Assembly: GCF_002238335.1 (NCBI RefSeq)
Contig: NZ_CP022347.1
Span: forward strand, 372,001 to 436,000
Reading direction: 5' to 3'
Length of the DNA stretch: 64,000 nt
Source: Campylobacter avium LMG 24591
GTDB lineage: Bacteria > Campylobacterota > Campylobacteria > Campylobacterales > Campylobacteraceae
Shown one piece after another: positions 8,996 to 17,509 of the stretch. A program made the translations under genes and the position numbers. How positions within the stretch are numbered: the first letter of the stretch is position 1; each line of letters opens with the position of its first letter. The notes below the pieces were generated by a model. The model did no database searches. It saw nothing but the letters and a program-made list of their open reading frames with translations, and was not told where the DNA came from.

Positions 8996-10191
8996 TGCAA
9001 AAGTCTTTATTTGGTTATGGTAAAACTACCAAGGCTTTGGCACAAAAATTTGGCGGCTTTCATATCTATGATGATACTTTCAAAGAGCCTAAAGAAGATG
9101 AATTTAACAACATCTTGCTAAACCCCTCGTATTTTAATCCTGCCTTAAGCGAGCTTGAGATTATGAGCCCGGGTTTTCCGCCAAAGCACAAGCTCATAAA
9201 AGAGGCTAGGAATTTAACAAGCGAGTATGATTATTTTTACGATGTTTCGCCCAAAACCGTGTGGATAAGCGGCACAAATGGCAAAACCACCACCACGCAA
9301 ATGTCTCAGCACCTGCTGGCTAAAATAGGCTCTCAAATGGGGGCAAATGTTGGCATTCCTTTAGCCGAGCTAGACCCTTACGCAAGGCTTTGGATACTTG
9401 AAACCTCAAGTTTCACCATGCACTACACTAAAAAAGCCAAGCCCGAGCTTTACGCCCTTTTGCCTATAACGCAGGACCACCTTTCTTGGCACGGTTCTTT
9501 CAAGGCTTACGAGAAAGCTAAACTAAGCGTTCTTTCAAGGATGAATGAATGCGATGTGGCCATTTTGCCAGCCAAGTATAAGGATGTAAAAACAAAGGCT
9601 TATATTATAACTTATGAAAATGATGAGGATTTGGCCTTAAAGATGGGCATTGACATGGCTAAAATTTCTTTTAAAACCCCATTTTTACTAGACGCTATCC
9701 TAGCCTTAAGCATAGAGAAAATTTTACTTGACAGCACCTCATACGAGCTTTTAAACTCCTTTGTCATCCTTGATAACAAGCTAGAAGAATTTAAGGATAA
9801 AAAGCAAAGGCTGTGGGTAAATGACAGCAAGGCCACAAATTTAGACGCCACCAAAGCAGCGTTGATAAGATACAAAGACAAAGACATTCATCTTATCTTA
9901 GGAGGCGATAGCAAGGGCGTTGATTTAAGCCCGCTTTTTGCCTTTATGAAAGATTTTAAGATAAGGATTTATCTCATAGGCACTAGCAAAAAACAGTGCG
10001 AAGTCTTGGCTAAAGAGTATGACATAAAATACAGCCTTTGCGAGAATTTAGAAGATGCGGTTTTTAAGATAGATAAAAGCCTAAATTTAAATGAAGTAGC
10101 ACTTCTAAGCCCTGCCTGTGCTTCCTTGGACGAATTTAGCTCTTATGCTCAAAGGGCAGAGCTTTTTAAGGACTGTGTGGCAAGGCTTTAA
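8995..10191 (+). CDS. murD: UDP-N-acetylmuramoylalanine--D-glutamate ligase MurD
   Basis: MurD adds D-glutamate to UDP-MurNAc-L-Ala in the cytoplasm. I place the start at ATG 8995 ([16 protein letters not shown]), overlapping the mraY stop by one base; the longer frame from 8938 lies inside mraY and adds 19 residues with no family resemblance. Motifs include the ATP-binding [12 protein letters not shown], the ETSSF segment, TQDHLSWHG, and [16 protein letters not shown] near residue 280. Its length of 398 residues is slightly short for MurD, as in other Campylobacter. Confidence 0.94.
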   Translation: MQKSLFGYGKTTKALAQKFGGFHIYDDTFKEPKEDEFNNILLNPSYFNPALSELEIMSPGFPPKHKLIKEARNLTSEYDYFYDVSPKTVWISGTNGKTTTTQMSQHLLAKIGSQMGANVGIPLAELDPYARLWILETSSFTMHYTKKAKPELYALLPITQDHLSWHGSFKAYEKAKLSVLSRMNECDVAILPAKYKDVKTKAYIITYENDEDLALKMGIDMAKISFKTPFLLDAILALSIEKILLDSTSYELLNSFVILDNKLEEFKDKKQRLWVNDSKATNLDATKAALIRYKDKDIHLILGGDSKGVDLSPLFAFMKDFKIRIYLIGTSKKQCEVLAKEYDIKYSLCENLEDAVFKIDKSLNLNEVALLSPACASLDEFSSYAQRAELFKDCVARL

Positions 10192-10296
10192 ATTTAAATC
10201 TAAGTCTTGCAAATGTCCTTGAGATAGCGTTTTTTTTCTACCGTTTCGCATATGAAATTTTTGCCATTTTTTGTCCAAAATACCTTTCTTTTTTGC

Positions 10297-10302
10297 TATA
10301 AT
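10297..10302 (+). promoter_or_regulatory. -10 box (TATAAT) of the first porin gene
   Basis: A perfect TATAAT lies 28 bases before the porin ATG, preceded by T-rich runs at 10255-10296. A strong ribosome-binding site (AAAGGAGATTTATG, 10319-10332) follows, as expected for a very highly expressed outer-membrane protein. Confidence 0.75.
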
Positions 10303-10329
10303 TTTAATATTTTTTTATAAAGGAGATTT

Positions 10330-11610
10330 ATGAAAGCTTTAAAACTTTCTTTAGTAGCTGCTCTTGCAGTTGGTTCGTTTTCAGCTCTTAATGCTAAGCC
10401 TTTAGAGGAAGCTATTAAGAATGTTGATTTAAGCGGTGATCTAAGATACAGATATGATAGCTCTACTGCTAGAAAAGCACCCCAAGCTTTTATAGGTGCT
10501 GGTGTTGCTGGTAATCAAGATCATAGATTTAGAGCTAGATTTGGTGCTAAAGCTGACATAGGTGATGGCTTCAAGATTTTCGGTCAAATTCATTATGATT
10601 TTGATAAAAATAGAGGTTTTGGAGATCCTGCTTCTGCAGGTCAGGGTAGAACCCAAACAGGCAAACCTTTCGCTTTAAGACAAGCTTATTTGCAATACGA
10701 TATGGCTGATTACGGCTTAAACTTCATCTGGGGTCGCCAAGAATTAGGAACTATTTGGACAGATGATTTCGTAGGCACTGCTGCTAAGGTTGTTTATTCA
10801 CCTTATGATGGTCTTGCCATAGCTGCCTTTGCTGTAGATAGCTTTGAGGAAGATACAGACGGCGATAATGCTAGATTTGATTACCTTATGGGAGATGCTG
10901 CTGGCGATCCTCTAACTAGCAGATTATATAAATATAATATGTATGGTGCTGCTGTTTTAAGTGGCTTTGATTTGGGTGGTTCTAGCTTAGACTTTAACTT
11001 ATGGTTCGCACAACTTATGAATACAGCTACTTTCTATGCTGTTGATTTTAAATACACCCTGCCTTTAGCTGATGATTTAGCCTGGTCTTTAAGAGCTACT
11101 TATCTTGGCAACAGTGTGGATAGTTATTTTAAAAATAAAGGAGCTGATGCTGGAAACTTTGTAAATGTTTATGGAGACATCAAAGGTTACGGCTTTGACG
11201 GTGGTTTGGGTGGAGTTTATTATGGTAAAAAAGATAAAATTACGATAAACACCATTGAAGATGTAGGTTCTTTTGGTCTTTCAGTAGGTAAGGAATTTAT
11301 GTATTCTAGAGGTTCTTGGATTGTTATAAGCCAAGGTCAAACCACTGCTGGATATGTAAATGTAGGCTATACCCTACCATCTGATTTTAGGATAGGCTTA
11401 CAAGGCGTATATGGTGGAACTAAAACAGGTGCTAATGGAGCTGCCTGGGGTGGTGGCGATAAGCTAGAAGGAGTTGTAGAAGCTTCATATAAATACAGTG
11501 CTAATCTAGACTTTTTAACCTGGTATTCTTATCTAAACTACAGCGGTAGAACAAATGTAGATAATGAAACCAAAAACACCTTCCGTATCCAAGCAAGATA
11601 CACATTCTAA
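10330..11610 (+). CDS. porA: Major outer membrane porin (MOMP), copy 1
   Basis: This is a Campylobacter MOMP-type trimeric beta-barrel porin for passage of small solutes and a main surface antigen. The 426-residue precursor has a signal peptide ending SFSALNA and a mature start KPLEEAIKNVDLSGDLRYRY. The C-terminal aromatic residue in ARYTF is the outer-membrane insertion signal. Variable surface loops lie between conserved strands such as DHRFRARFGAKADIGDGFKIFG and LRQAYLQYDMADYGLNFIWG. It has its own promoter and a strong terminator. A second full copy follows 124 bases downstream, sharing a 62-bp identical stretch in the signal peptide region. Confidence 0.93.
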   Translation: MKALKLSLVAALAVGSFSALNAKPLEEAIKNVDLSGDLRYRYDSSTARKAPQAFIGAGVAGNQDHRFRARFGAKADIGDGFKIFGQIHYDFDKNRGFGDPASAGQGRTQTGKPFALRQAYLQYDMADYGLNFIWGRQELGTIWTDDFVGTAAKVVYSPYDGLAIAAFAVDSFEEDTDGDNARFDYLMGDAAGDPLTSRLYKYNMYGAAVLSGFDLGGSSLDFNLWFAQLMNTATFYAVDFKYTLPLADDLAWSLRATYLGNSVDSYFKNKGADAGNFVNVYGDIKGYGFDGGLGGVYYGKKDKITINTIEDVGSFGLSVGKEFMYSRGSWIVISQGQTTAGYVNVGYTLPSDFRIGLQGVYGGTKTGANGAAWGGGDKLEGVVEASYKYSANLDFLTWYSYLNYSGRTNVDNETKNTFRIQARYTF

Positions 11611-11611
11611 A

Positions 11612-11646
11612 AAATTCAAGGCTTAAAGCCTTGAATTTCATTTTTT
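11612..11646 (+). terminator. Rho-independent terminator after the first porin gene
   Basis: A long perfect stem (AAATTCAAGGC with GCCTTGAATTT, small TTAAA loop) is followed by CATTTTTT. It lies directly after the stop codon and insulates copy 1 from copy 2. Confidence 0.85.
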
Positions 11647-11696
11647 CTTGTATTCTCATTTTATTTATTTTTTTTCTAAAAATCCTATTTTTTTGA

Positions 11697-11702
11697 TATA
11701 AT
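11697..11702 (+). promoter_or_regulatory. -10 box (TATAAT) of the second porin gene
   Basis: TATAAT preceded by GA and by spaced T-tracts (11641-11694), the usual Campylobacter replacement for a -35 box. It lies 33 bases before the GTG start, so copy 2 has its own promoter. Confidence 0.75.
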
Positions 11703-11734
11703 ATACCCGTTAGTTTACTTTTTAAGGAGAATAT

Positions 11735-13033
11735 GTGAGATTAGTAAAACTTTCTTTAGTAACTGCCCTTGCGGTTGGTTCGTTTTCAGCTCTTAATGCT
11801 AAGCCTTTAGAGGAAGCTATTAAGAATGTTGATTTTACAGGTGAGTTAAGATACAGATATGAAGATAACTCTGAAAATAATGGCCAAATAGGTGATATTT
11901 CATCTGTTTCTGGTAAGCAAGATCACAGAATTCGTGTGAGATTGGGACTTAAGGCAGATGTGGGCGATGGCTTTAAAATCTTTGGTCAAGCTCAGTATGC
12001 TAACGATAAGGCTGCTGGTTATATAAACAGCAATACACCTGATGGTAGAACACCAACAAACAAGCCTTTTAACCTAAGACAAGCGTATTTACAATACGAT
12101 TTGGCTGATTATGGTTTCGGTCTTGTGCTAGGTCGCCAAGAGTTAGGAACTATTTGGACATCTGATTTCGTAGGAACTGCTGCTAAGGCTATTTACTCTC
12201 CAGCTGATGGTATATCCATAGCTGCTTTTGCTGTAGATAGCTTCGAGGAAAATACAGGCGATAGCGATGCTATATCTGTTTCTAAGTTAAATTTGCTTCC
12301 TAATGCTGCACAACAAGCAGCTATAAATAGCAGAATTTATGAATACAATATGTATGGTGCTGCTTTCTTAGGTAAAGACATAGGCGGAAGTGGCTTTGAT
12401 GCGAATATCTGGTTTGCACAGCTTATGAAAACAGCTACTTTTTATGCAGCTGATTTAGCTTATACCTTACCTTTAGGTGAGCAAGATTCTTGGAAGTTAA
12501 GATTTACTTACATGGGTAATAATGTCGACAACTCTTTTAATGAACTTTTAGGCGACATAGCTGATAGCGGACAGCTTTTCAACCTATACGGAACTGTGAA
12601 TTTATACGGCTTTGATGGAACCCTAGGCGGTATCATGTATGGTAAGAAAAACAAAGTAACTATCAACACCATAGAAGATACAGGCTCAGCTGGTCTTAAT
12701 GTGATAGGTAGAGAAATTTTATACGGACGCGGTTCTTGGACCGGTATAAGCAACGGACAAACTACCCTAGCTTACGCTTCTGTTGGTTACACCTTACCGG
12801 GGGATTTTAGAATAGGACTTAGAGGTGTTATAGGTGGAACTTCTGATACCTTAACTACCGGACAAGGTTCTACAGGTGGTGGCGATAAGAGCGAGTATGT
12901 TCTTGACCTAGATTACAAATACAGCAACAATCTTAAATTCTTTGGCTGGTATTCTATCCTAAACTATGACAACAAAGTTTATGGAACTAGCAAAAGAGAC
13001 GCTGTAAGATTACAAGCTGCTTATACATTCTAA
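11735..13033 (+). CDS. Major outer membrane porin (MOMP), copy 2
   Basis: A second complete MOMP-type porin of 432 residues, with a signal peptide ending SFSALNA, mature start KPLEEAIKNVDFTGELRYRY and C terminus LQAAYTF. The barrel strands align with copy 1 while several loops differ in length and sequence. The start is GTG at 11735: the ATG two bases earlier (11733) is followed immediately by TGA, so it cannot be used. AAGGAGA at 11724-11730 sits correctly for the GTG. Its own promoter and terminator suggest independent expression. Which copy corresponds to C. jejuni porA cannot be decided here. Confidence 0.9.
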   Translation: MRLVKLSLVTALAVGSFSALNAKPLEEAIKNVDFTGELRYRYEDNSENNGQIGDISSVSGKQDHRIRVRLGLKADVGDGFKIFGQAQYANDKAAGYINSNTPDGRTPTNKPFNLRQAYLQYDLADYGFGLVLGRQELGTIWTSDFVGTAAKAIYSPADGISIAAFAVDSFEENTGDSDAISVSKLNLLPNAAQQAAINSRIYEYNMYGAAFLGKDIGGSGFDANIWFAQLMKTATFYAADLAYTLPLGEQDSWKLRFTYMGNNVDNSFNELLGDIADSGQLFNLYGTVNLYGFDGTLGGIMYGKKNKVTINTIEDTGSAGLNVIGREILYGRGSWTGISNGQTTLAYASVGYTLPGDFRIGLRGVIGGTSDTLTTGQGSTGGGDKSEYVLDLDYKYSNNLKFFGWYSILNYDNKVYGTSKRDAVRLQAAYTF

Positions 13034-13037
13034 CACT

Positions 13038-13061
13038 GTCCCCTTTTGGGGACTCTTCTTT
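13038..13061 (+). terminator. Rho-independent terminator after the second porin gene
   Basis: GTCCCC and GGGGAC (13038-13043 and 13048-13053) form a stem with a TTTT loop, followed by TCTTCTTT. It begins 5 bases after the stop codon. Confidence 0.8.
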
Positions 13062-13112
13062 AAAAATTCACATTTTCTTACTATATTTAGCTAAAGATTA
13101 AGTTAAAAAGCT

Positions 13113-13118
13113 TATAAT
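13113..13118 (+). promoter_or_regulatory. -10 box (TATAAT) ahead of the porin fragment and liv operon
   Basis: TATAAT lies 33 bases before the ATG of the porin fragment. No other clear promoter is seen before livJ, so this is the likely main promoter of the whole liv operon. Confidence 0.65.
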
Positions 13119-13145
13119 TTCTTTAAAATTTCGTAAAGGAGATTT

Positions 13146-13343
13146 ATGAGAATTTTGCTTTTAAGCTTTTTTATACTTTCTTCATTTAGCTTCGCAAAAC
13201 CTTTAGAAGAAGCCATTAAAAATGTTGAAATCAGCGGTGAAATTCGCTACAGATACGAAAATAGTAATAATGATAAAATGACAGTGCCTCACAGCGGTGG
13301 GGGTGATAGAACAAGACTAAATGTTACCATACCTTTAAACTAG
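13146..13343 (+). pseudogene. Truncated MOMP porin gene (signal peptide plus first strands), leader of the liv operon
   Basis: The 65-codon frame encodes a signal peptide (MRILLLSFFILSSFSFA) and the porin N terminus (KPLEEAIKNVEISGEIRYRY), then jumps to GGGDRTRLNVTIPLN and stops. About 360 residues of the barrel are missing. The ribosome-binding site and start (AAAGGAGATTTATG, 13135-13148) are identical over 14 bases to those of porin copy 1. The TAG stop (13341-13343) overlaps the AGGAG that serves livJ, so translation of the fragment and livJ should be coupled. It looks like a deleted third porin copy. Whether the 48-residue mature peptide is made is unknown. Confidence 0.8.
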
Positions 13344-13351
13344 GAGTTATC

Positions 13352-14461
13352 ATGAAAAAAATTCTTTTAAGCACAGCTCTTTTAAGCTGCTTTGTTTTCG
13401 CTAAGGATGTAAAAGTTGGCGTTGTTTTGCCTTTAACAGGCCCTGTTGCTGCTTATGGTCAGGATGTTTTGGCTGGGGTTGAGCTGGCTAATAAAATCAT
13501 GCCAAAGGCTAAAAATGGCGATACCATAAATTTAGTAGTGCTAGATAGCAAGGGAGACAAGGTAGAAACCTCGACCGCAGCCCTAAGACTTGTATCAAAG
13601 GATAAGGTTGTGGCGATAATAGGCGAGGCCACCACCCCAAACACAATGCAAGTTATCTCAGTAGCAGAGGATAAAAAAGTGCCTATGATAGCACCTGTTG
13701 CAAGCGGGGACAAGCTTTTGGATAATAAAAAATACTCAAGCAGAGTTTGCTTTATGGATAGTTTTCAGGGGCAAAAATTCGCTGATTACGCCATAGATAC
13801 CTTGAAGTATAAGACTGTTGCTATGGTTGTTGACCAGGCGAATGTTTATTCTTTAGGGCTTGCCAAGGTTTTTGAAACTCAGTTTAAAAAAAGAGGCGGT
13901 AAGGTGCTTAAAAAGCTTATGATAAGCTCAAATGACAAGGATTTTAAGGCTATAATTTCCCAGCTTCAAAGCGTGAAGTCTGACTTTGTGTATATGCCAA
14001 TTTACCACCCAGAAGCAGCCCTAATAACAAAGCAAGCAAGAGCTTTGGGCTTTAACACTCCTTTTAGTGCAGGAGATGGGGTAAATAACAAGACTTTCAT
14101 AGAACTAGGCGGCGAGGCTGTAAATGACTTCATCTTTACCGATAGCTTTGATTACAACAACCCAAGCACAGCCCTAGGTAAGAGCTTTGTAGATAGATAT
14201 GAAAAAGAAAAAAAGACAAGAGAGGTTCCAGCCTTTGCTGCTATGGGAGCTGACGCTTACTTTGTAACGGTTAATGCCATTAATAACTGTGCTGCTTCTT
14301 TAACAAGCGAGTGCATTAACAACGAAATTCACAAAACCACGAAGCTAGAAGTGGTTGGCGGTGTGATAAGCATAGATAAAAGCGGAAATGCCAAAAGGCC
14401 GGTTATTATAAAAGAGATTAAAAACGGCAAGCAAAGCTATAAAGCTACTGTAAATCCTTAA
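13352..14461 (+). CDS. livJ: Branched-chain amino-acid ABC transporter, periplasmic binding protein LivJ
   Basis: This 369-residue type I periplasmic binding protein of the Leu/Ile/Val family has a signal peptide (MKKILLSTALLSCFVFA) and the mature start KDVKVGVVLPLTGPVAAYG. It should capture branched-chain amino acids and hand them to LivHM. Conserved features include IGEATTPNTM, PVASGDKLL and AMGADAYF, and a cysteine pair near the C terminus (NNCAASLTSEC). It is the first intact gene of livJKHMGF and is a tandem paralogue of the next gene. Confidence 0.9.
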   Translation: MKKILLSTALLSCFVFAKDVKVGVVLPLTGPVAAYGQDVLAGVELANKIMPKAKNGDTINLVVLDSKGDKVETSTAALRLVSKDKVVAIIGEATTPNTMQVISVAEDKKVPMIAPVASGDKLLDNKKYSSRVCFMDSFQGQKFADYAIDTLKYKTVAMVVDQANVYSLGLAKVFETQFKKRGGKVLKKLMISSNDKDFKAIISQLQSVKSDFVYMPIYHPEAALITKQARALGFNTPFSAGDGVNNKTFIELGGEAVNDFIFTDSFDYNNPSTALGKSFVDRYEKEKKTREVPAFAAMGADAYFVTVNAINNCAASLTSECINNEIHKTTKLEVVGGVISIDKSGNAKRPVIIKEIKNGKQSYKATVNP

Positions 14462-14470
14462 GGAAAGACG

Positions 14471-15580
14471 ATGAGAAAAATTTTACTTTTATCTGCTTTA
14501 CTTGCTAGTGCTTTGCTAGCAAAGGATGTAAATATAGGTGTGATTATGCCTTTAAGTGGCTCTACGGCTGCTTACGGTCAGGCTGCACTTGAGGGGATTA
14601 AACTAGCAAATGAAATGAAAAATAAACTTCCAAACGGCGATACCGTTAAGATTGTCGTGCTTGATACAAAGGGCGATAAGATAGAATCAAGCAACGCAGC
14701 ACAAAGGCTTATCTCCCAAGATAAAGCCATCGGATTAATAGGCGAAATGCTAAGTGCAAACACCTTGCAAATCATGAGCGTTGCAGAGGAAAACAAGGTG
14801 CCTTTAATAGCTCCAGCCGCAACCGGAGATAAAATTTTAAATAACAAAAAATACTCAAGCAGAGTTTGCTTCATGGATAGTTTTCAAGGCTCATCCTTGG
14901 CAAAATATGCAAGCGATACCCTAAAATACAAGAGTGCGGTTATAGTAAGTGACCAAAGTGCTGATTATTCTTTAGGTCTTTCTAGAGCCTTTGAAAAGGA
15001 ATTTACGGCTAAAGGCGGCAAGGTGCTTAAAAAGCTTAGGATAAGCTCAGGCGATAAGGACTATAAGGCTGTGATTTCTCAAATTCAAAAGCTAAATCCG
15101 GACTTTATTTATATGCCGGTGTATTACACAGAGGCGGCTTTGTTTGTGAGACAAGCACGCTTAGCAGGGCTTAAAACTCCTATGGGCTCGGCTGATGGCG
15201 TGGCTGATGATACCTTTATAAAATTAGCTGAACAAGCGGCTGAAAATCACATCTTTACAGATAGTTTCGATTATACAAACCCGCCAACTAAGCTTAGCAA
15301 GGACTTTATAGCACAGTATCAAAAAAGCAAGAAAACAAAAGAGGTGCCAAATTTCACGGCTATGGGAGCTGACGCGTATTTTGTGATGTTTGAAGCTATG
15401 CAAAAATGCGCCTCCTCTTTAACAAGCGAGTGTGTTAATAATGAAATTCACAAAACTACGAATTTCAACGGCGTTTCAGGTATAATCAACATAGATAAAA
15501 GCGGCAACGCTACAAGGTCTTTGGTTGTAAAACAAATTCAAAATCAAAAGCAAGTTTATAAAGACAGCATAAACCCTTAG
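14471..15580 (+). CDS. livK: Branched-chain amino-acid ABC transporter, periplasmic binding protein LivK
   Basis: A second 369-residue periplasmic binding protein, clearly a duplicate of livJ: same length, same signal peptide type (MRKILLLSALLASALLA), same mature start pattern KDVNIGVIMPLSGSTAAYG and the same C-terminal cysteine segment. The two begin 1119 bases apart with a 9-base gap. Divergence around the ligand pocket (for example MGSADGVADDTF against FSAGDGVNNKTF) suggests a different amino-acid preference, as for E. coli LivJ and LivK. Confidence 0.9.
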   Translation: MRKILLLSALLASALLAKDVNIGVIMPLSGSTAAYGQAALEGIKLANEMKNKLPNGDTVKIVVLDTKGDKIESSNAAQRLISQDKAIGLIGEMLSANTLQIMSVAEENKVPLIAPAATGDKILNNKKYSSRVCFMDSFQGSSLAKYASDTLKYKSAVIVSDQSADYSLGLSRAFEKEFTAKGGKVLKKLRISSGDKDYKAVISQIQKLNPDFIYMPVYYTEAALFVRQARLAGLKTPMGSADGVADDTFIKLAEQAAENHIFTDSFDYTNPPTKLSKDFIAQYQKSKKTKEVPNFTAMGADAYFVMFEAMQKCASSLTSECVNNEIHKTTNFNGVSGIINIDKSGNATRSLVVKQIQNQKQVYKDSINP

Positions 15581-15587
15581 GATTTTT

Positions 15588-16472
15588 ATGGATTTACAAC
15601 AAGTTATAAACGGTCTTTCCTTAGGTTCTATGTATGCACTCATAGCCATAGGTTACACTATGGTTTATGGGGTGCTAAGGCTCATAAATTTCGCTCATGG
15701 TGAAATCATGATGATAGGTGCTTACTGCTGTTTGTTCTGCGTAAGTGCTATGAATGTGCCTTTTTTGGGTGCAATTTCTTTGGCCATGATTTTTGCGGCT
15801 TGTATCGGTATAGCTATGGATAAGATAGCGTATAAGCCCCTTAGAAAAGCGCCTAAAATTTCTTTGCTAATCACAGCCATTGGCATGAGTTTTTTCATAC
15901 AAAATTTATTTAATGTGTGCTTTGGTTCCACGCCTAGGCTTTTTCCTGTTCCGCCTTATTTAGAACAAGTTATACAAATAGGCTCTTTAAATATCAGCCT
16001 TGCCACGCTTTGCGTGCCTATCTTAACTATCTTAATCCTAGCCATCTTGCTTTTCGTGCTTTATAAGATGAAATACGGCGTGGCCATCCGTGCCTTAGCC
16101 TTTGATATACACACTGTAAATTTAATGGGAATTGACGCAAATAAAATCATAGCCCTTGTTTTTGCTTTGGGCTCGGCTTTGGCGGCTATTGGGGGGATTT
16201 TTTGGGTTGTGAATTATCCCTCATTAGACCCTAATATGGGAGTGTTAATAGGGCTTAAAGCCTTTGCTGCCGCTGTTTTGGGCGGGATTGGCTCTGTTGT
16301 TGGTGCGGTTTTAGGCGGACTTATCATAGGCTTTACTGAGGTTGTGGCTGTGGCATTGTTCCCTGATTTTGCCGGGTTTAAAGACGCTTTTGCCTTTATA
16401 TTTTTAGTATTTATTTTACTTTTCAAACCTAGTGGAATTTTAGGAATAAATTATGAAAGAAGTAGATTTTAA
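15588..16472 (+). CDS. livH: Branched-chain amino-acid ABC transporter permease LivH
   Basis: This 294-residue inner-membrane permease has the LivH hallmarks: the N-terminal NGLSLGSMYALIAIGYTMVYG, LINFAHGEIMMIGAY, and the EAA-like loop around MGIDANKIIALVFALGSALAAIGG. It contains about eight hydrophobic segments. It pairs with LivM and stops 1 base into the livM start. A run of six G at 16191-16196 codes for Gly residues and is too short to suggest phase variation. Confidence 0.93.
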   Translation: MDLQQVINGLSLGSMYALIAIGYTMVYGVLRLINFAHGEIMMIGAYCCLFCVSAMNVPFLGAISLAMIFAACIGIAMDKIAYKPLRKAPKISLLITAIGMSFFIQNLFNVCFGSTPRLFPVPPYLEQVIQIGSLNISLATLCVPILTILILAILLFVLYKMKYGVAIRALAFDIHTVNLMGIDANKIIALVFALGSALAAIGGIFWVVNYPSLDPNMGVLIGLKAFAAAVLGGIGSVVGAVLGGLIIGFTEVVAVALFPDFAGFKDAFAFIFLVFILLFKPSGILGINYERSRF

Positions 16473-17509
16473 TGACTGTTAATAAAGCTTATCATTTAGC
16501 CTTTTTATTTATAGCCTTAGCCTTTGTGTTTTTATCTCCTTATTTTTTTAGCGATTATGGCATGCGAATTTTAAACAATATCGCGATTTTTATAATCCTA
16601 GCCGTTTCTTATAACCTCATAAACGGCGTTACAGGGCAGTTTAGCCTAGAACCTAACGGCTTTGTGGCTGTTGGGGCTTACGCTACTGCTATCATGCTTT
16701 TAAGTGCTGATGATAAAATTTCACAATTTGCCTTAGAAGACCCTAGCTCTTTAATACTTGCACTTTATACGGGCAATTTTTTCATAGCACTTTTAATGGG
16801 CGGCCTTTGCGCCTTGGCTCTTTCTTTGGTGCTTTCTTTTGCGGTGTTTAGGGTAAGAGGGGATTACTTAGCTATAGTTACTCTTGGCTTTGGCATTATC
16901 ATAAAGCTTGTTGCTATAAATTTTCCTTCCTTTACTAATGGTTCTTTGGGGCTTGTCGATATACCAAAGCATTCTAACATCTATGTTACAGGCATTTTTG
17001 CCATACTTGCTGTGATTTTAATACTGAATTTGGTGTATTCTAAATACGGTCGTGCGATGAGGGCGATTAGAGATGATGAGGACGCGGCCTCTGCCATGGG
17101 CATTAATACCTTTTGGACCAAGACTTTAGCCTTTGGAACCTCAGCTTTTTTAGAAGGTGTTGGAGGCGGCTTGCTAGTTTGTCTTTTAACCACTGTTTCG
17201 CCAGAGCAATTTGAGTTTTTACTAACCTTTCAGCTTTTAATAATCATAGTTTTAGGCGGTCTTGGCTCTACAACAGGAGCTATCATAGGAACTGTTTTGG
17301 TGCTTGGGGGTACGGAGTGGCTTAGATTTTTAGATGAACCTATGAATATCTTTGGCTATGAAAGCGAGGCAATGCCGGGTCTTAGAATGGTTGTTTTTTC
17401 TTTAATACTAATCCTTATAATGCTTTTTGCAAGAAAGGGCATTATGGGAGATAAGGAGCTTTTAGACTTGCTTAAAATCAAAAGGAAAAAAAGTGATACT
17501 AAGTCTTAA
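16472..17509 (+). CDS. livM: Branched-chain amino-acid ABC transporter permease LivM
   Basis: This 345-residue multi-spanning permease is the partner of LivH. Family motifs include LINGVTGQFSLEPNGFVAVGAY, VRGDYLAIVTLGFG and the cytoplasmic loop GRAMRAIRDDEDAASAMGI that contacts the ATPases. The C terminus is a short basic tail. It overlaps livH by 1 base and livG by 17 bases. Confidence 0.93.
   Translation: MTVNKAYHLAFLFIALAFVFLSPYFFSDYGMRILNNIAIFIILAVSYNLINGVTGQFSLEPNGFVAVGAYATAIMLLSADDKISQFALEDPSSLILALYTGNFFIALLMGGLCALALSLVLSFAVFRVRGDYLAIVTLGFGIIIKLVAINFPSFTNGSLGLVDIPKHSNIYVTGIFAILAVILILNLVYSKYGRAMRAIRDDEDAASAMGINTFWTKTLAFGTSAFLEGVGGGLLVCLLTTVSPEQFEFLLTFQLLIIIVLGGLGSTTGAIIGTVLVLGGTEWLRFLDEPMNIFGYESEAMPGLRMVVFSLILILIMLFARKGIMGDKELLDLLKIKRKKSDTKS

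Noticed and set aside
16191-16196. Run of six G in livH as a possible phase-variable tract
   Set aside because: Campylobacter contingency tracts are usually eight or more G; this run codes for conserved glycines. I found no long poly-G/C tract anywhere in the window.
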